In this document: positions 8,348 through 17,474 of the stretch, piece after piece | How the letters are laid out: each line of letters starts with the position of its first letter | Numbering within the stretch: position 1 is the first letter of the stretch | Source: Arthrobacter sp. Leaf337 | Lineage (GTDB): Bacteria; Actinomycetota; Actinomycetes; Actinomycetales; Micrococcaceae | Assembly (NCBI RefSeq): GCF_001423745.1 | Contig: NZ_LMPC01000007.1 | Span: forward strand, 1-64,000 | Direction: 5' to 3' | Length of the DNA stretch: 64,000 bases | Translations under genes and position numbers: made by a program | Notes under the pieces: generated by a model | What the model was told of the DNA's origin: nothing | What the model saw: the letters and a program-made list of their open reading frames with translations, nothing else | Database searches by the model: none

Positions 8348-8911
8348 CTACCACGGGAGTTCCCCGGAGCGGAGCTGGTCCTGCAGGCTGCGTATCCAGC
8401 CCATTTCGGACCTCAGCATGGTCTGTTGGTACTGCAGGTCGATCCAGTACTTGCGTGCGACGTCCTTTTTCAGGACGGCCGCCTCGCCGTTCTGCAGGAA
8501 CTCCAGCTGGTCCTGCAGCAGCGCCAGCCGGCGGTCCAGAAGCTCCAGTACGACGGCGGCAGGCAGGTTGTAGGCCTCGGCGACGGCCAGCGGGAACGAC
8601 GGGTATTCGTTGACAGGTTCGGCGAGCATGTCCTGCAGGCGCTCCGTCAGGGCCTCCCGGCCTGCGGGCGTGATCCGGTACGTGGTCCGTTCCGGCCGGT
8701 TGCCCTCGCGGTCCGTTCCGGCTGTTTCCACGAGCCCGCGCTCCTCCAGCCGGCCGACGGCGTGATAGAGCGTTCCGGGGCGCACCTTGACCAGCCGGTC
8801 TTCGTGCCTGGCCATCAGGAGCTGGTACATCTCGTACGGATGCATCGGCTCTTCGACCAGCAGCGAGAGTGCAGAGATTCCGAGCGGCGTCAGCGGGGCG
8901 GATCGGGGCAT
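8348..8911 (-). CDS. PadR-family transcriptional repressor
   Basis: A 187-aa regulator with an N-terminal winged helix (TPLGISALSLLVEEPMHPYE, then KVRPGTLYHAVGRLEERGLV, the PadR wing) and a longer helical C-terminal dimerisation region (about 100-187), as in Vir/AphA-type PadR proteins. It probably represses itself and the downstream pump until an inducing drug binds. ATG 8911 has a GGAGGGA site upstream, and the family start MPRSAPLTPLG fits. A palindrome lies about 70 nt upstream. Confidence 0.92.
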   Translation of the reverse strand: MPRSAPLTPLGISALSLLVEEPMHPYEMYQLLMARHEDRLVKVRPGTLYHAVGRLEERGLVETAGTDREGNRPERTTYRITPAGREALTERLQDMLAEPVNEYPSFPLAVAEAYNLPAAVVLELLDRRLALLQDQLEFLQNGEAAVLKKDVARKYWIDLQYQQTMLRSEMGWIRSLQDQLRSGELPW

Positions 8912-8979
8912 GGTTCCGTTCCCTCCCCTGTCGTCGACGGCGCGTGTTGTCCACGGCAAAGCGAATATTCCGCTCCAAC

Positions 8980-8995
8980 TATTCCACATGGAATA
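8980..8995. promoter_or_regulatory. Putative PadR operator
   Basis: TATTCC-ACAT-GGAATA is a perfect 6+6 inverted repeat about 70 nt upstream of the PadR start, with a second palindrome GAATATTC at 8963-8970. The layout fits autoregulation. Confidence 0.55.
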
Positions 8996-9006
8996 TCCGG
9001 GCGCAA

Positions 9007-9040
9007 GAAAGCCCGCGGGTGCAAGGACCCGCGGGCTTTC
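9007..9040 (-). terminator. Terminator of the ygfZ-ankyrin transcript
   Basis: A perfect 14-bp stem (GAAAGCCCGCGGGT with its complement) around a 6-nt loop sits 26 nt after the stop of the ankyrin gene on the minus strand. Confidence 0.85.
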
Positions 9041-9065
9041 AGTTGCTGCGTCGCCTTAGTGCGGC

Positions 9066-9491
9066 TCAGCCCAGCAGGGCCTGGATATCGGACCGGGCAA
9101 ACATCTCGGCTGCTGCACGCGCTGAAGGAGTCCCTGCGTCCGGATCAGCGCCCGCCCCAAGGAGCGCCTCGGCCACGTCCGCGTAGCCCTTGAAGGCAGC
9201 GCCGGCGAGCGGCGTCTGGCCGCGGTCATTGACGGCATTGGCATCCGCCCCGTGCTGCAGGAGCAGCTGCACCGCCGGGGCGTGCCCGTGGTACGCCGCA
9301 AGCATCAGCAGGGAGTCGCCGGCCGAATTGGTCAAGTTGGCCGGGGCCCCGGCGTCGAGATAGCTGCCCAGCAGTGCCGCGTCGCCCTGCCGTGCCGCGT
9401 CAAAAAGCGCGTGGGCAAGGGCCAGGGTTTCGTCGTCGGGCCCGGCGGCGCCGTTGTTTCCCGGGTTGTCAGACATCGGTGTGTCAGTCAT
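9066..9491 (-). CDS. Ankyrin repeat protein
   Basis: A 141-aa soluble protein of three to four ankyrin repeats; typical units are NSAGDSLLMLAAYHGHAPAV and NDRGQTPLAGAAFKGYADVA, each with the helix-turn-helix and Asn/Asp-Gly turn. It has no signal peptide. Small bacterial ankyrin proteins act as binding partners; here it is coupled by a 4-nt overlap to ygfZ. Confidence 0.92.
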   Translation of the reverse strand: MTDTPMSDNPGNNGAAGPDDETLALAHALFDAARQGDAALLGSYLDAGAPANLTNSAGDSLLMLAAYHGHAPAVQLLLQHGADANAVNDRGQTPLAGAAFKGYADVAEALLGAGADPDAGTPSARAAAEMFARSDIQALLG

Positions 9492-10573
9492 CGGTGTGTT
9501 CCTTTCAGGAATCCGGTCTGGCGGCCCACCACCTGGCCGGCGTCGGGAGCCACGATGACTTCCTGCGCAGCCGTGTAGGGTTCGTCGCCGTCTACGACCG
9601 TCAGTATTTCATCCGGAGAGACGGAACGCTTTATGACTGCAAGTGCGATCGGACCCATTTCGTAGTGCTGCACCACGGAGGTCACCGTTCCCACCTTCCG
9701 CTCACCCAGGCGCACTTCGCTGCCCACCGCGGGGAGGGTGTGCTGCGAGCCGTCCAGTTGGAGGAAGACGAGGCGCCGCGGCGGGTGGCCGAGGTTGTGC
9801 ACGCGGGCGACCGTCTCCTGGCCCTTGTAGCACCCTTTCGCCAGGTGCACCGCGGTGCGCAGGAGGTCCAGCTCATGCGGGATGGTCTTGTCGTCGGTTT
9901 CCGCGCCAAGACGGGGGCGCCAGGCGGCGATGCGCAGCGCTTCCGAGGCCCAGACGCCGGCCAGCGGCCGGTCACCCACGGTGGCCTCGAGATCCGCGGC
10001 GGGTACCAGGTATTCGAACCATGGCCGTTCCATGCCCGGATGGGATTCTTCTCCGACAACCGAATAGGCGTAGCCGCCCGCGCCCACGTGCGGCCAGGGG
10101 TCCGCCCACACCAACAGATCCGGCCATTCCTCAACACGCCGGGTGGTTCCAATGACCGCCCAGTCGTCGGAAACATCGGCAATCTCGACCCGCAGCATGA
10201 ACTTCATCCGGTTCAGCCAATCGGCCAGCGGCGCCGCTTCGGCGGCCTCCACAATGAGCCAGGTGGTCCCGCCGTCGTCAATCACCCGCGCGTCGAACTC
10301 AATACGCCCCTGGACGCTGAGCAGCAGCAGTTCGCTTGACTCCCCCGGCGCAAGGTTGGTGACCTGCTGGGAAGACAGGGTGTTGAGCCAGCTCAGGCGG
10401 TCCGGACCGGAGACGGTGACCACGCCACGGTGGGAAAGGTCGACGACGGCGGTGCCGGCAGCCAGCGCACGCTGCTCCCGCAGCGGCTCACCGTAGTGGG
10501 ATGCGACGCCGGTGTCCGCTCCGCCGGCTTCAACGGCGCCAGGGCGCGACAACAGGGGGCTCTTGGTAGTCAT
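9488..10573 (-). CDS. ygfZ: YgfZ/GcvT-domain folate-binding protein (Fe-S cluster repair)
   Basis: A 361-aa protein of the GcvT fold with the YgfZ signature K-G-C-Y-K-G-Q-E near residue 235 (in HLAKGCYKGQETVARVHNLG). The conserved Cys sets YgfZ apart from GcvT. In E. coli, YgfZ uses folate to help maintain some Fe-S enzymes. The N-terminal part (LSHRGVVTVSGPDRLSWLN) matches the aminomethyltransferase-like domain. The ATG at 10573 has only a weak ribosome site. It is coupled to the ankyrin gene downstream. Confidence 0.9.
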   Translation of the reverse strand: MTTKSPLLSRPGAVEAGGADTGVASHYGEPLREQRALAAGTAVVDLSHRGVVTVSGPDRLSWLNTLSSQQVTNLAPGESSELLLLSVQGRIEFDARVIDDGGTTWLIVEAAEAAPLADWLNRMKFMLRVEIADVSDDWAVIGTTRRVEEWPDLLVWADPWPHVGAGGYAYSVVGEESHPGMERPWFEYLVPAADLEATVGDRPLAGVWASEALRIAAWRPRLGAETDDKTIPHELDLLRTAVHLAKGCYKGQETVARVHNLGHPPRRLVFLQLDGSQHTLPAVGSEVRLGERKVGTVTSVVQHYEMGPIALAVIKRSVSPDEILTVVDGDEPYTAAQEVIVAPDAGQVVGRQTGFLKGTHR

Positions 10574-10595
10574 ATGTAGTAGAAGTCCTTAGGGG

Positions 10596-11345
10596 CTAGC
10601 GGTATTCCGGATTCTCGAAGTCGAAACGTGTCCCGGCCTTCCATTCTTCCGGCAGGTTGCCGTAGGGCGGGATCCCGCCGGCGTCCTTAAGCGTCCTCGC
10701 CAGGTGCAGCAGGTTCCACGTCATGAACGTGGTGTTGCGGTTGGTGAAGTCGCTCTGGGGACCACCCGACCCCTCATCCAGGTAACTGGGACCGGGCCCC
10801 ACGGGGCCGATCCAGCCGGCGTCGGCCTGCGGCGGGATGGTGAACCCGATGTGCTGCAGGCTGTAGAGGACGTTCATGGCACAGTGCTTGATGCCGTCCT
10901 CGTTGCCGGTGATGAGGCAGCCTCCGACCTTGGGGTAGAAGGCCCATTGGCCTCTTTCGTTCAGTTGTCCGGAGTGCGCGTACAGGCGTTCGATCAGCTT
11001 TTTCGTCTGGGACGAGTTGTCACCCAGCCAGATGGGGCCGGCAACCACCACGATGTCCGCTTCCCTGACCGCCGGGTACAGCTCCGGCCATTCGTCGGTT
11101 GCCCAGCCGTGCTCGCGCATGTCCGGATACACCCCGCTGGCAATGTCGTGGTCGACGGTCCGGATCACTCGGGTGGCAACGCCCTGCTTCTCCATGATGA
11201 GGCGGCTGACCTCGATCAGGCCGCCCGTGTTGCTGGTCTCCGGAGATTTCTTGAGGGTGCCGTTGAAGAAGACGGCTTTCAGATCGCCGTAGTTTGTTTT
11301 GTTGCGCTGATCGGGCTTAGCCGGGTCCGGCTGCTGGCTGTTCAC
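10596..11345 (-). CDS. Flavodoxin-like NAD(P)H-dependent FMN reductase
   Basis: A 249-aa flavodoxin-fold protein: FMN phosphate loop in FFNGTLKKSPETSNTGGLIE, then VVVAGPIWLGDNSSQTKKLI, the flavin-contact segment of this family, and GCLITGNEDGIKHCAMNVLY near residue 160. It probably reduces or carries FMN in the cytoplasm. I chose GTG 11345 (VNSQQPDP) because GGGAG lies 7 nt before it; a TTG 33 nt upstream would lack a site. The substrate is unknown. Confidence 0.82.
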   Translation of the reverse strand: MNSQQPDPAKPDQRNKTNYGDLKAVFFNGTLKKSPETSNTGGLIEVSRLIMEKQGVATRVIRTVDHDIASGVYPDMREHGWATDEWPELYPAVREADIVVVAGPIWLGDNSSQTKKLIERLYAHSGQLNERGQWAFYPKVGGCLITGNEDGIKHCAMNVLYSLQHIGFTIPPQADAGWIGPVGPGPSYLDEGSGGPQSDFTNRNTTFMTWNLLHLARTLKDAGGIPPYGNLPEEWKAGTRFDFENPEYR

Positions 11346-11423
11346 GGTCTTGCTCCCTGCACTCGTTGCGGACAACAAAAATCAGTGAGACCTGCCGGCC
11401 GGGCGGCCAGGGGCCGGCCAGTC

Positions 11424-12038
11424 TTAAGACGCCTTGCTGAGGATGGCCGAAGCGTGGGCTTCCAGTCCGCCGCCCGCTGTGGAGCTCTTCCCGCTGGCTA
11501 CGTCCCAGCGCCAGAGGAGCTTCCCTTCCACGAGGCCGAAAATCCTCGTGGCGGCCGTGTACTCCTTAGAGTGGCTTCCGCGCATCACCATGTCGGTGCT
11601 GAGGTGTATCTGGGGGCCCTTGATCTGGCCGTAGTACAGCTCGGAGATTCCGCCGGGGTGCGAAATGGAAACGGAAATGTCGAATCCGCCGTCGCTGTTG
11701 CGCAGCGCCTCGACTTCGTCGGCGCTCTTGAGCACGGGAACAATGTCGGCCGGGATCAGCCCCGGTCCGCCGTCTTCCTCGCGCTGCTTCCGCTCCAGCG
11801 CCCAGAACCCGGTCTCCACCGTCAGCGGCCGGAGCCTGGTGCCTTCATCGTCGGTCAGCCAGCTCTCGGCGCGGTACTGGAGGTACGGCAGTCCGTTGTG
11901 CGTAAACGATACGCGCTGGAAGAAGTGCTCGGAATCCTCCTCGCCGGCCCCCAGGCGTCCACTGCCTTCCCACTCACCAATGAGCCAGGACAACGGGACG
12001 AGCTCGGGCGTGAGGTCTGTAGGAATTTCAATCGGCAC
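11424..12038 (-). CDS. Nitrobindin-like heme-binding FABP-family protein
   Basis: A 204-aa beta-barrel protein of the THAP4/nitrobindin family. It carries the family motif G-x-W-x-G-x-G as LIGEWEGSGRL near the N-terminus, and IHLSTDMVMRGSHSKEYTAA containing the conserved His region. Nitrobindins bind heme b and react with NO or peroxynitrite. GTG 12038 is preferred over TTG 12059 because GGAGG lies 8 nt before it. Same strand as the FMN reductase but 78 nt apart. Confidence 0.87.
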   Translation of the reverse strand: MPIEIPTDLTPELVPLSWLIGEWEGSGRLGAGEEDSEHFFQRVSFTHNGLPYLQYRAESWLTDDEGTRLRPLTVETGFWALERKQREEDGGPGLIPADIVPVLKSADEVEALRNSDGGFDISVSISHPGGISELYYGQIKGPQIHLSTDMVMRGSHSKEYTAATRIFGLVEGKLLWRWDVASGKSSTAGGGLEAHASAILSKAS

Positions 12039-12076
12039 AGTAATTACCTCCGCAGACAACTAGCTCTGAACTGGTA

Positions 12077-12190
12077 TTACTTCTGGCCCTTGAAGAGGCG
12101 GTAGACCACGAAACCAGCGAACCATGCCATGGAAAGGCTGGCAATACCGAGCAGGACAAGGAAGAAGATCTCAAATGCAAGTACGGACAT
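12077..12190 (-). CDS. 37-aa single-span membrane protein
   Basis: An ATG at 12190 preceded by GGATGG opens a 37-codon frame ending TAA at 12077. The peptide begins MSVLAFEIFFLVLLGIASLS, has one hydrophobic helix (about 4-30) and a basic tail (YRLFKGQK). It lies in a same-strand cluster, 17 nt after the 244-aa membrane protein and 38 nt before the nitrobindin gene. Function unknown. The clean site, position and composition argue it is real. Confidence 0.6.
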   Translation of the reverse strand: MSVLAFEIFFLVLLGIASLSMAWFAGFVVYRLFKGQK

Positions 12191-12207
12191 GATGCCATCC
12201 TAACGCG

Positions 12208-12942
12208 TTAGTAGATGAGTAGTTTGTCTATGAAGTAGGCCAGCGAACCCACCGCCGCGACGGGCGCGAGGCCCATGCCAAGGGCGGCTGGAAAGTTAAT
12301 CCGGTCCCCGCGGAGTATAACCAGTCTGCGCAGGCTGACGAGAACCGCACCCACCGCAACGCCCGCCACGGCGGCCGGTATTACGGCAATGTTGGAGAAG
12401 ACCAGGCCTGCCAGCGGAGCCGAGAGACCTGCCAGCACAATGCCCAGCGGCGCCACGATCCGGTCCGGCCAGCGGATGAGGCCGGCAAGGAGAGCAAAGG
12501 CGGCACTGACGCCGGCCACCAGCAACATTTCCTTGACGCCGTTGAACCTTGACGCCGCAATCCAGCCCGCGCCAAGACAGGACAGGAGCACGCCGGCGCT
12601 CGAACCCAGCGTCGACTCCAGCCGCTGCGCCTGCCCCGTGCCCCGCAGGAGCTGCATGAGGAAAACGGCCATCACGCCGGCGGCGATAAAGGCCGGCGTC
12701 CAGTCGAGGAATCCCGGAGCCGGGACATAGGTGGCAGCTACGGCCGAACCGACTCCGGGGAGCCCGATGATTGCCGCGAGGGTCTTCTTGGCGGGAATGT
12801 CCAGGAAGTGGGGCCAGCCGATGCCGACAGCCAGGGCAACGAGGATTGCCACACCGAGCAGCACTTCAGGTGAGGCGTAGGCACCGCCGATGAAGACAGC
12901 AAGCCCGGCCAGCCCTATGGTTCCGATGGTCCACGGCTTCAC
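12208..12942 (-). CDS. Multi-span membrane protein, unknown function
   Basis: A 244-aa, almost wholly hydrophobic protein with about eight helices and short Gly/Pro loops (for example GWPHFLDIPAKKTLAAIIGL). No known transporter motif is evident. It starts with GTG 12942; the ribosome site is weak. First in a minus-strand series, divergent from glnR. Confidence 0.75.
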   Translation of the reverse strand: MKPWTIGTIGLAGLAVFIGGAYASPEVLLGVAILVALAVGIGWPHFLDIPAKKTLAAIIGLPGVGSAVAATYVPAPGFLDWTPAFIAAGVMAVFLMQLLRGTGQAQRLESTLGSSAGVLLSCLGAGWIAASRFNGVKEMLLVAGVSAAFALLAGLIRWPDRIVAPLGIVLAGLSAPLAGLVFSNIAVIPAAVAGVAVGAVLVSLRRLVILRGDRINFPAALGMGLAPVAAVGSLAYFIDKLLIY

Positions 12943-13067
12943 TATTTACCCGCGCTCACTCTCTGCTGACGTCGTCGCTGCCTCCAATCCTGCCTTATGT
13001 GACCTGCTTATGTCGCAAAACGCTGACTGAAACCAGCCGGATCAGTGTCTGTTTAGGGGCGATTGGG

Positions 13068-13073
13068 TATACT
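13068..13073 (+). promoter_or_regulatory. Putative glnR -10 box
   Basis: TATACT is a near-consensus -10 box. No clear -35 is seen. It would give glnR a leader of roughly 135 nt. The 274-nt gap between 12942 and 13217 shows no other gene. Confidence 0.5.
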
Positions 13074-13216
13074 CAAAGCTCAGCTACGCTTCCTTCGGAG
13101 GATGCGGGCCCGGCGGGAATTTCCGGCTGGCCAGTACCGACGCGGGCAGCCAGTACCGGCCGGTGAAAGCCCGGTTCAGACGCCCAATGATGCGCGGACA
13201 GCCCCTTGGAGGAACA

Positions 13217-13915
13217 ATGTCGCACATCCTGCTACTGACGAACAGCACCGGGTCATCGGTGGACATTCTGCCTGCCTTGGAACTCCTGAACCACCGTGTT
13301 CATATCCTTCCGGCCGAGCCCACCGCCCTGCTGGAAACCGACCCCTGCGATGTTGTCCTGCTGGACGCACGCAAGGACCTGGTCGGAGCTCGCTCCCTTA
13401 CCCAGTTGCTCAAGGCCACCGGCCTCAGCGCACCCCTGATGCTGATCCTCACCGAAGGCGGCATGGCGGCCGTCTCCTCGGCCTGGGCCGTGGATGACAT
13501 CATTCTGGACTCCGCGGGCCCGGCCGAAGTCGAAGCCCGGATCCGCCTCTCGGTGGCCCGCGCCGTGCCCGAGCAGGAAGACACCCCCACCGAAATCCGG
13601 GCCGCCGGCGTCGTCATCGACGAAGCAAGCTACACGGCCAGGGTCAACGGTGCACCCTTGAACCTGACCTTCAAGGAGTTCGAACTCCTGAAGTACCTGG
13701 CGCAGCACCCCGGCCGGGTGTTCACGCGCCAGCAGCTGCTCACCGAAGTTTGGGGCTATGACTACTACGGCGGCACCCGCACCGTGGACGTCCACGTCAG
13801 GCGGCTGCGCGCCAAGCTGGGCGCCGACCACGAGAACCTGATCAGCACCGTCCGCAACGTGGGTTACCGCCTGACCCTGGTGCGGCAGCCCGAAGAGGAA
13901 CTGACAGAGGCCTAG
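13217..13915 (+). CDS. glnR: Nitrogen-metabolism regulator GlnR (orphan OmpR-type)
   Basis: A 232-aa orphan regulator closely following Streptomyces Gln[21 protein letters not shown], then [12 protein letters not shown] and [15 protein letters not shown] in an atypical receiver, then a PhoB-type winged helix ([40 protein letters not shown]). The acidic pair at the receiver start is replaced by TN, and only the central Asp (LLDAR) remains, so normal phosphorelay is unlikely, as known for GlnR. It should control glutamine synthetase, ammonium and nitrate genes elsewhere. TTGGAGGA precedes ATG 13217. Confidence 0.92.
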   Translation: MSHILLLTNSTGSSVDILPALELLNHRVHILPAEPTALLETDPCDVVLLDARKDLVGARSLTQLLKATGLSAPLMLILTEGGMAAVSSAWAVDDIILDSAGPAEVEARIRLSVARAVPEQEDTPTEIRAAGVVIDEASYTARVNGAPLNLTFKEFELLKYLAQHPGRVFTRQQLLTEVWGYDYYGGTRTVDVHVRRLRAKLGADHENLISTVRNVGYRLTLVRQPEEELTEA

Positions 13916-13920
13916 CCAAC

Positions 13921-13959
13921 ACAAAGAAGCCCCGGACCACTGGTCCGGGGCTTCTTTGT
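13921..13959. terminator. Strong hairpin terminator after glnR
   Basis: A perfect 19-bp stem (ACAAAGAAGCCCCGGACCA and its complement) around a single C, ending in CTTTGTTTGG, directly follows glnR. Confidence 0.92.
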
Positions 13960-14144
13960 TTGGCTTCTCAGCCTTCAGTGGAGGACATACGGGTCGAACG
14001 TATCGAGGCCACCCCAGTGGTGGATCCCCCTCAAATCCCGCTTCAGGAAGCCGGATCAGGTAATGACTATACGTGCCTGATCCTGCCTCATCAAATCGGC
14101 GCCAATGCCTCCGCCTTCCGGGCGGGCCGTATAGCCTGTACACC
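13960..14144. other. Structured intergenic region between glnR and mshD
   Basis: No gene is supported here, but several inverted repeats are packed together: GGATCAGG (14053-14060) with CCTGATCC (14076-14083); CCACC/GGTGG around 14010-14025; and, on the minus strand, a tRNA T-arm-like hairpin (ATACG-TTCGACC-CGTAT, 13986-14002) followed by GTCCTCCA. No matching acceptor half lies within tRNA length. It could be a tRNA remnant, a small RNA or upstream regulatory DNA. Confidence 0.35.
14132..14137 (+). promoter_or_regulatory. Leaderless-type -10 box of mshD
   Basis: TAGCCT lies 7 nt before ATG 14145; an overlapping TATAGC starts at 14130. Confidence 0.45.
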
Positions 14145-15116
14145 ATGAGTCCTGCGCATCCCGAGAACTGGCCCGTGCTCGTCGTCAAAGGCGGAGTGGA
14201 CAACGATCTGCTCAGGGATTTTGCCGCCCTCGCCGCAGCAGCCGAAGAGTCGGACGGGAACCCTCCCCTGTCCGAACAGACCTTCGTGACGCTGCGCTCC
14301 GGTGAGTCCGGCAGCCACTCGCTCCTGAGCCTGGCGCTCTATGCACCGGATGAGGACTCGGATCCTGCCACTGCCCAGGACCTGGCGGGATTCGCCGTGG
14401 TGGTGGAGGAACCGGACGGCACCGGCGTGCTGGAGGTGGCAGTCCACCCCAGCTACCGGAACCAGGGGGTTGCGGACCGGCTGGTGGCCACCCTGAAGGC
14501 ATCGCGCGGCTTTGACGGCCTCACGGCTTGGTCCCACGGGAACCATGAAGCCGCCGCAGACCTTGCGGCCAAATACGGTTACGCCCCCATCCGCGAACTG
14601 TGGAAGATGCGGCTCACCACCGCTGCCGCGGAACTGCCCGACGCCGCACTCCCGGACAACGTGACCCTGCGGGCCTTCGTTCCCGGCCAGGACGAAGAGG
14701 CCTGGCTGGCAGCCAACAAGGCCGCCTTTGCGCACCACCCGGAGCAGGGCAACATGACGCGGCAGGACCTGGAGGCCAGGATGGCCGAGGACTGGTTCGA
14801 TCCCGCGGGTTTCCTCCTGGCCGTCGACCCGTCGGACCGGATCCTCGGCTTCCACTGGACCAAGGTGCACCCTCGCCACGGCGCCCATCCGGCGATCGGT
14901 GAAGTCTATGTAGTGGGGGTGGCCCCCGAAGCCCAGGGCATGGGACTGGGCAAGGCCCTCACTCTGGCCGGCATCAAATACCTGCACGAGAAGGGCCTCC
15001 ACGCGGTCATGCTGTACACCGATGCGGACAATGCACCTGCTGTTTCGCTGTACCGCCGGCTCGGCTTCACCCGCTGGGATGCCGACGTGATGTATGGACC
15101 CAAAAACGCCGGTTAA
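14145..15116 (+). CDS. mshD: Mycothiol synthase
   Basis: A 323-aa protein of two fused GNAT domains. The first (about 10-150) is degenerate, with [20 protein letters not shown]. The second (about 170-323) keeps the acetyl-CoA loop [20 protein letters not shown] and [21 protein letters not shown] end ([16 protein letters not shown]). MshD acetylates Cys-GlcN-Ins, the last step of mycothiol synthesis, the actinobacterial low-molecular-weight thiol. The tandem-GNAT layout and length are diagnostic. ATG 14145 fits both the conserved start and a nearby -10 box. Confidence 0.93.
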   Translation: MSPAHPENWPVLVVKGGVDNDLLRDFAALAAAAEESDGNPPLSEQTFVTLRSGESGSHSLLSLALYAPDEDSDPATAQDLAGFAVVVEEPDGTGVLEVAVHPSYRNQGVADRLVATLKASRGFDGLTAWSHGNHEAAADLAAKYGYAPIRELWKMRLTTAAAELPDAALPDNVTLRAFVPGQDEEAWLAANKAAFAHHPEQGNMTRQDLEARMAEDWFDPAGFLLAVDPSDRILGFHWTKVHPRHGAHPAIGEVYVVGVAPEAQGMGLGKALTLAGIKYLHEKGLHAVMLYTDADNAPAVSLYRRLGFTRWDADVMYGPKNAG

Positions 15117-15220
15117 TCCGATTGGCTGACGCATGCATCACGGTCCAGGAAATCTACGTATCCCCCGAATCGAATGCTTGTAAGGTTGAAGGTAAACCGC
15201 GCCAGCTAAAAGGAGTGACC

Positions 15221-17470
15221 ATGCAACCGGAACCTGCCGGAATCGCCACGTCTGAGGCCAAGGTGCTGCCGGTGCGCGCCCGCTTCGGATCCTCGGAGGT
15301 GCCGGCTTCCCGCGCCACGCAGGACCGGATCGACATTCCCGAGTTCGCGCCCAACCCCGAGCCCGCGGGCGACATCAGCCCCGACCGGTTCCTGGACCGG
15401 GAACTCAGCTGGCTGGCCTTCAACGCCCGGGTGCTCGAACTTGCCGAGGATCCCGATCTCCACCTGCTGGAACGGGTCAGCTTCCTCTCCATCTTCGCCT
15501 CCAACCTGGACGAGTTCTTCATGGTCCGTGTGGCCGGACTGAAGCGCCGGATCGCCACCGGCCTGGCCGTCCCGTCGCCGGCGGGCCTGAGCCCCATGCA
15601 GGTGCTGGACCAGATCGGTGACGCCGCCCACCGCCTCGCGCAGCGCCATGCACGGGTCTATGCGGAACAGATCCGGCCGGCACTGGCTTATGAGCACATC
15701 CACCTCATGCACTGGGATGAGCTCGACGACCAGGCCAAGGACCAGCTCAGCGCGATGTTCGCGGAGAAGGTCTTCCCGATCCTGACCCCGCTGGCCGTGG
15801 ACCCGGCCCACCCCTTCCCCTACATCTCGGGGCTGTCCCTGAACCTGGCCGTGGTGGTCCGCAATCCGGTCAGCGACAAGGAGCTCTTCGCCCGCGTCAA
15901 GGTTCCGGACCAGCTGCCGCGCCTCATTTCCATCGACGGCCCGCGCGCCGGTTCGGTGCCCGGTCGGGTGGCCCGGTTCATCGCCCTCGAAGAAGTCATC
16001 GCCGTCCACCTCGACCAGCTGTTCGCCGGCATGGAGGTCCTGGAACACCACACCTTCCGCGTCACCCGCAACGAGGACGTTGAGGTCGAAGAGGACGACG
16101 CCGAGAACCTGCTGCAGGCGCTCGAAAAGGAACTGCTGCGGCGCCGGTTCGGTCCGCCCGTGCGCCTCGAAGTCACCAACGACATCAACCCGAACATCCG
16201 GGCCCTCCTGATCCGCGAACTGGGCGTGGAGGAGTCCGAGGTCTACTCCGTGCCCGCACCGTTGGACCTGCGGGGCCTGTCCGTCATCGCCGGGATCGAC
16301 CGCGCAGACCTGCACTACCCGAAGCACGTGCCCCACACCTCGCGGTACCTGAACGAATCCGAAACATCCAAAGCGGCAAACGTGTTCGCCGCCATGCGCC
16401 GCCGGGACATCCTCCTGCACCACCCGTACGATTCCTTCTCCACGTCCGTCCAGGCCTTCCTGGAACAGGCCGCGGCGGACCCGAAGGTACAGGCCATCAA
16501 GCAGACCCTGTACCGCACGTCAGGTGACTCCCCCATCGTCGATGCCCTCATCGACGCGGCAGAGGCAGGCAAGCAGGTCCTGGCCCTGGTGGAAATCAAG
16601 GCCAGGTTCGATGAACAGGCCAACATCTCCTGGGCGCGGAAACTGGAACAGGCCGGCGTGCACGTGGTGTACGGCATTGTGGGCCTGAAGACCCACTGCA
16701 AGCTTTCCCTCGTGGTTCGCCAGGAAGTGGACGGCCTGCGGCGCTACTGCCACATCGGCACCGGCAACTACCATCCGCGCACTGCCCGTTACTACGAGGA
16801 CCTCGGTCTGCTGACGGCCAACGAGCAGGTGGGCGAGGACCTCTCCAAGCTCTTCAACCAGCTCTCCGGCTACGCTCCGAAGTCCACGTTCAAGCGGCTC
16901 CTGGTGGCGCCCCGTTCTGTGCGTTCCGGCCTCATCGACCGCATCGAGAAGGAAATCCGCAACGCCAAGGCAGGCATTTCAGCCAGGGTGCAGATCAAGG
17001 TCAACTCCATGGTGGACGAGGCCATCATCGATTCGCTCTACCGTGCATCGCAGGCGGGCGTGAACGTTGACGTGATCGTCCGCGGCATCTGTTCGCTGCG
17101 CCCCGGCATCCCCGGGCTCAGCGAAAACATCACGGTGCGCTCGGTGCTGGGACGGTTCCTGGAGCACTCCCGGGTCTTCGCCTTTGCCAACGGCGGCGAA
17201 CCTGTGGTGTACATCGGGTCGGCAGACATGATGCACCGTAACCTTGACCGGCGTGTGGAGGCACTCGTCCAGCTGACCAGCGGCGACGACACGTCCTATG
17301 TGCTGGACATGCTCCGCCGCTACATGGACCCGGGAACGTCCAGCTGGCATCTGGATAGTGAGGGCGAATGGACCAGGCACCACCTCGGCGAGGACGGCAA
17401 GCTCCTGGAAGACGTGCAGTCCTGGCTCCTCGCTTCACGTTCCCGCCAGCGCCAGACGATAAGGCGGTAG
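15221..17470 (+). CDS. ppk1: Polyphosphate kinase 1
   Basis: A 749-aa PPK1 that makes and reuses polyphosphate with ATP. N domain: [20 protein letters not shown] and [20 protein letters not shown]. The catalytic C1 domain holds [20 protein letters not shown], where His in CHIGTGNY is the likely phospho-histidine. C2 has [20 protein letters not shown]. The length is normal. ATG 15221 follows AAAGGAGTGACC. The next gene, a MutT1-type hydrolase, starts 4 nt after the stop; the same pair (ppk1, mutT1) is found in mycobacteria. Confidence 0.96.
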   Translation: MQPEPAGIATSEAKVLPVRARFGSSEVPASRATQDRIDIPEFAPNPEPAGDISPDRFLDRELSWLAFNARVLELAEDPDLHLLERVSFLSIFASNLDEFFMVRVAGLKRRIATGLAVPSPAGLSPMQVLDQIGDAAHRLAQRHARVYAEQIRPALAYEHIHLMHWDELDDQAKDQLSAMFAEKVFPILTPLAVDPAHPFPYISGLSLNLAVVVRNPVSDKELFARVKVPDQLPRLISIDGPRAGSVPGRVARFIALEEVIAVHLDQLFAGMEVLEHHTFRVTRNEDVEVEEDDAENLLQALEKELLRRRFGPPVRLEVTNDINPNIRALLIRELGVEESEVYSVPAPLDLRGLSVIAGIDRADLHYPKHVPHTSRYLNESETSKAANVFAAMRRRDILLHHPYDSFSTSVQAFLEQAAADPKVQAIKQTLYRTSGDSPIVDALIDAAEAGKQVLALVEIKARFDEQANISWARKLEQAGVHVVYGIVGLKTHCKLSLVVRQEVDGLRRYCHIGTGNYHPRTARYYEDLGLLTANEQVGEDLSKLFNQLSGYAPKSTFKRLLVAPRSVRSGLIDRIEKEIRNAKAGISARVQIKVNSMVDEAIIDSLYRASQAGVNVDVIVRGICSLRPGIPGLSENITVRSVLGRFLEHSRVFAFANGGEPVVYIGSADMMHRNLDRRVEALVQLTSGDDTSYVLDMLRRYMDPGTSSWHLDSEGEWTRHHLGEDGKLLEDVQSWLLASRSRQRQTIRR

Positions 17471-17474
17471 GACC

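Noticed and set aside
13970..14112. A tRNA gene on the minus strand between glnR and mshD
   Set aside because: A T-arm-like hairpin is present, but no matching acceptor 5' strand, D arm or anticodon arm lies at tRNA distance; kept only as a possible remnant.
13960..14148. A 62-codon plus-strand frame after glnR
   Set aside because: It starts inside the terminator's flank with a non-ATG codon, has no ribosome site and no family look.
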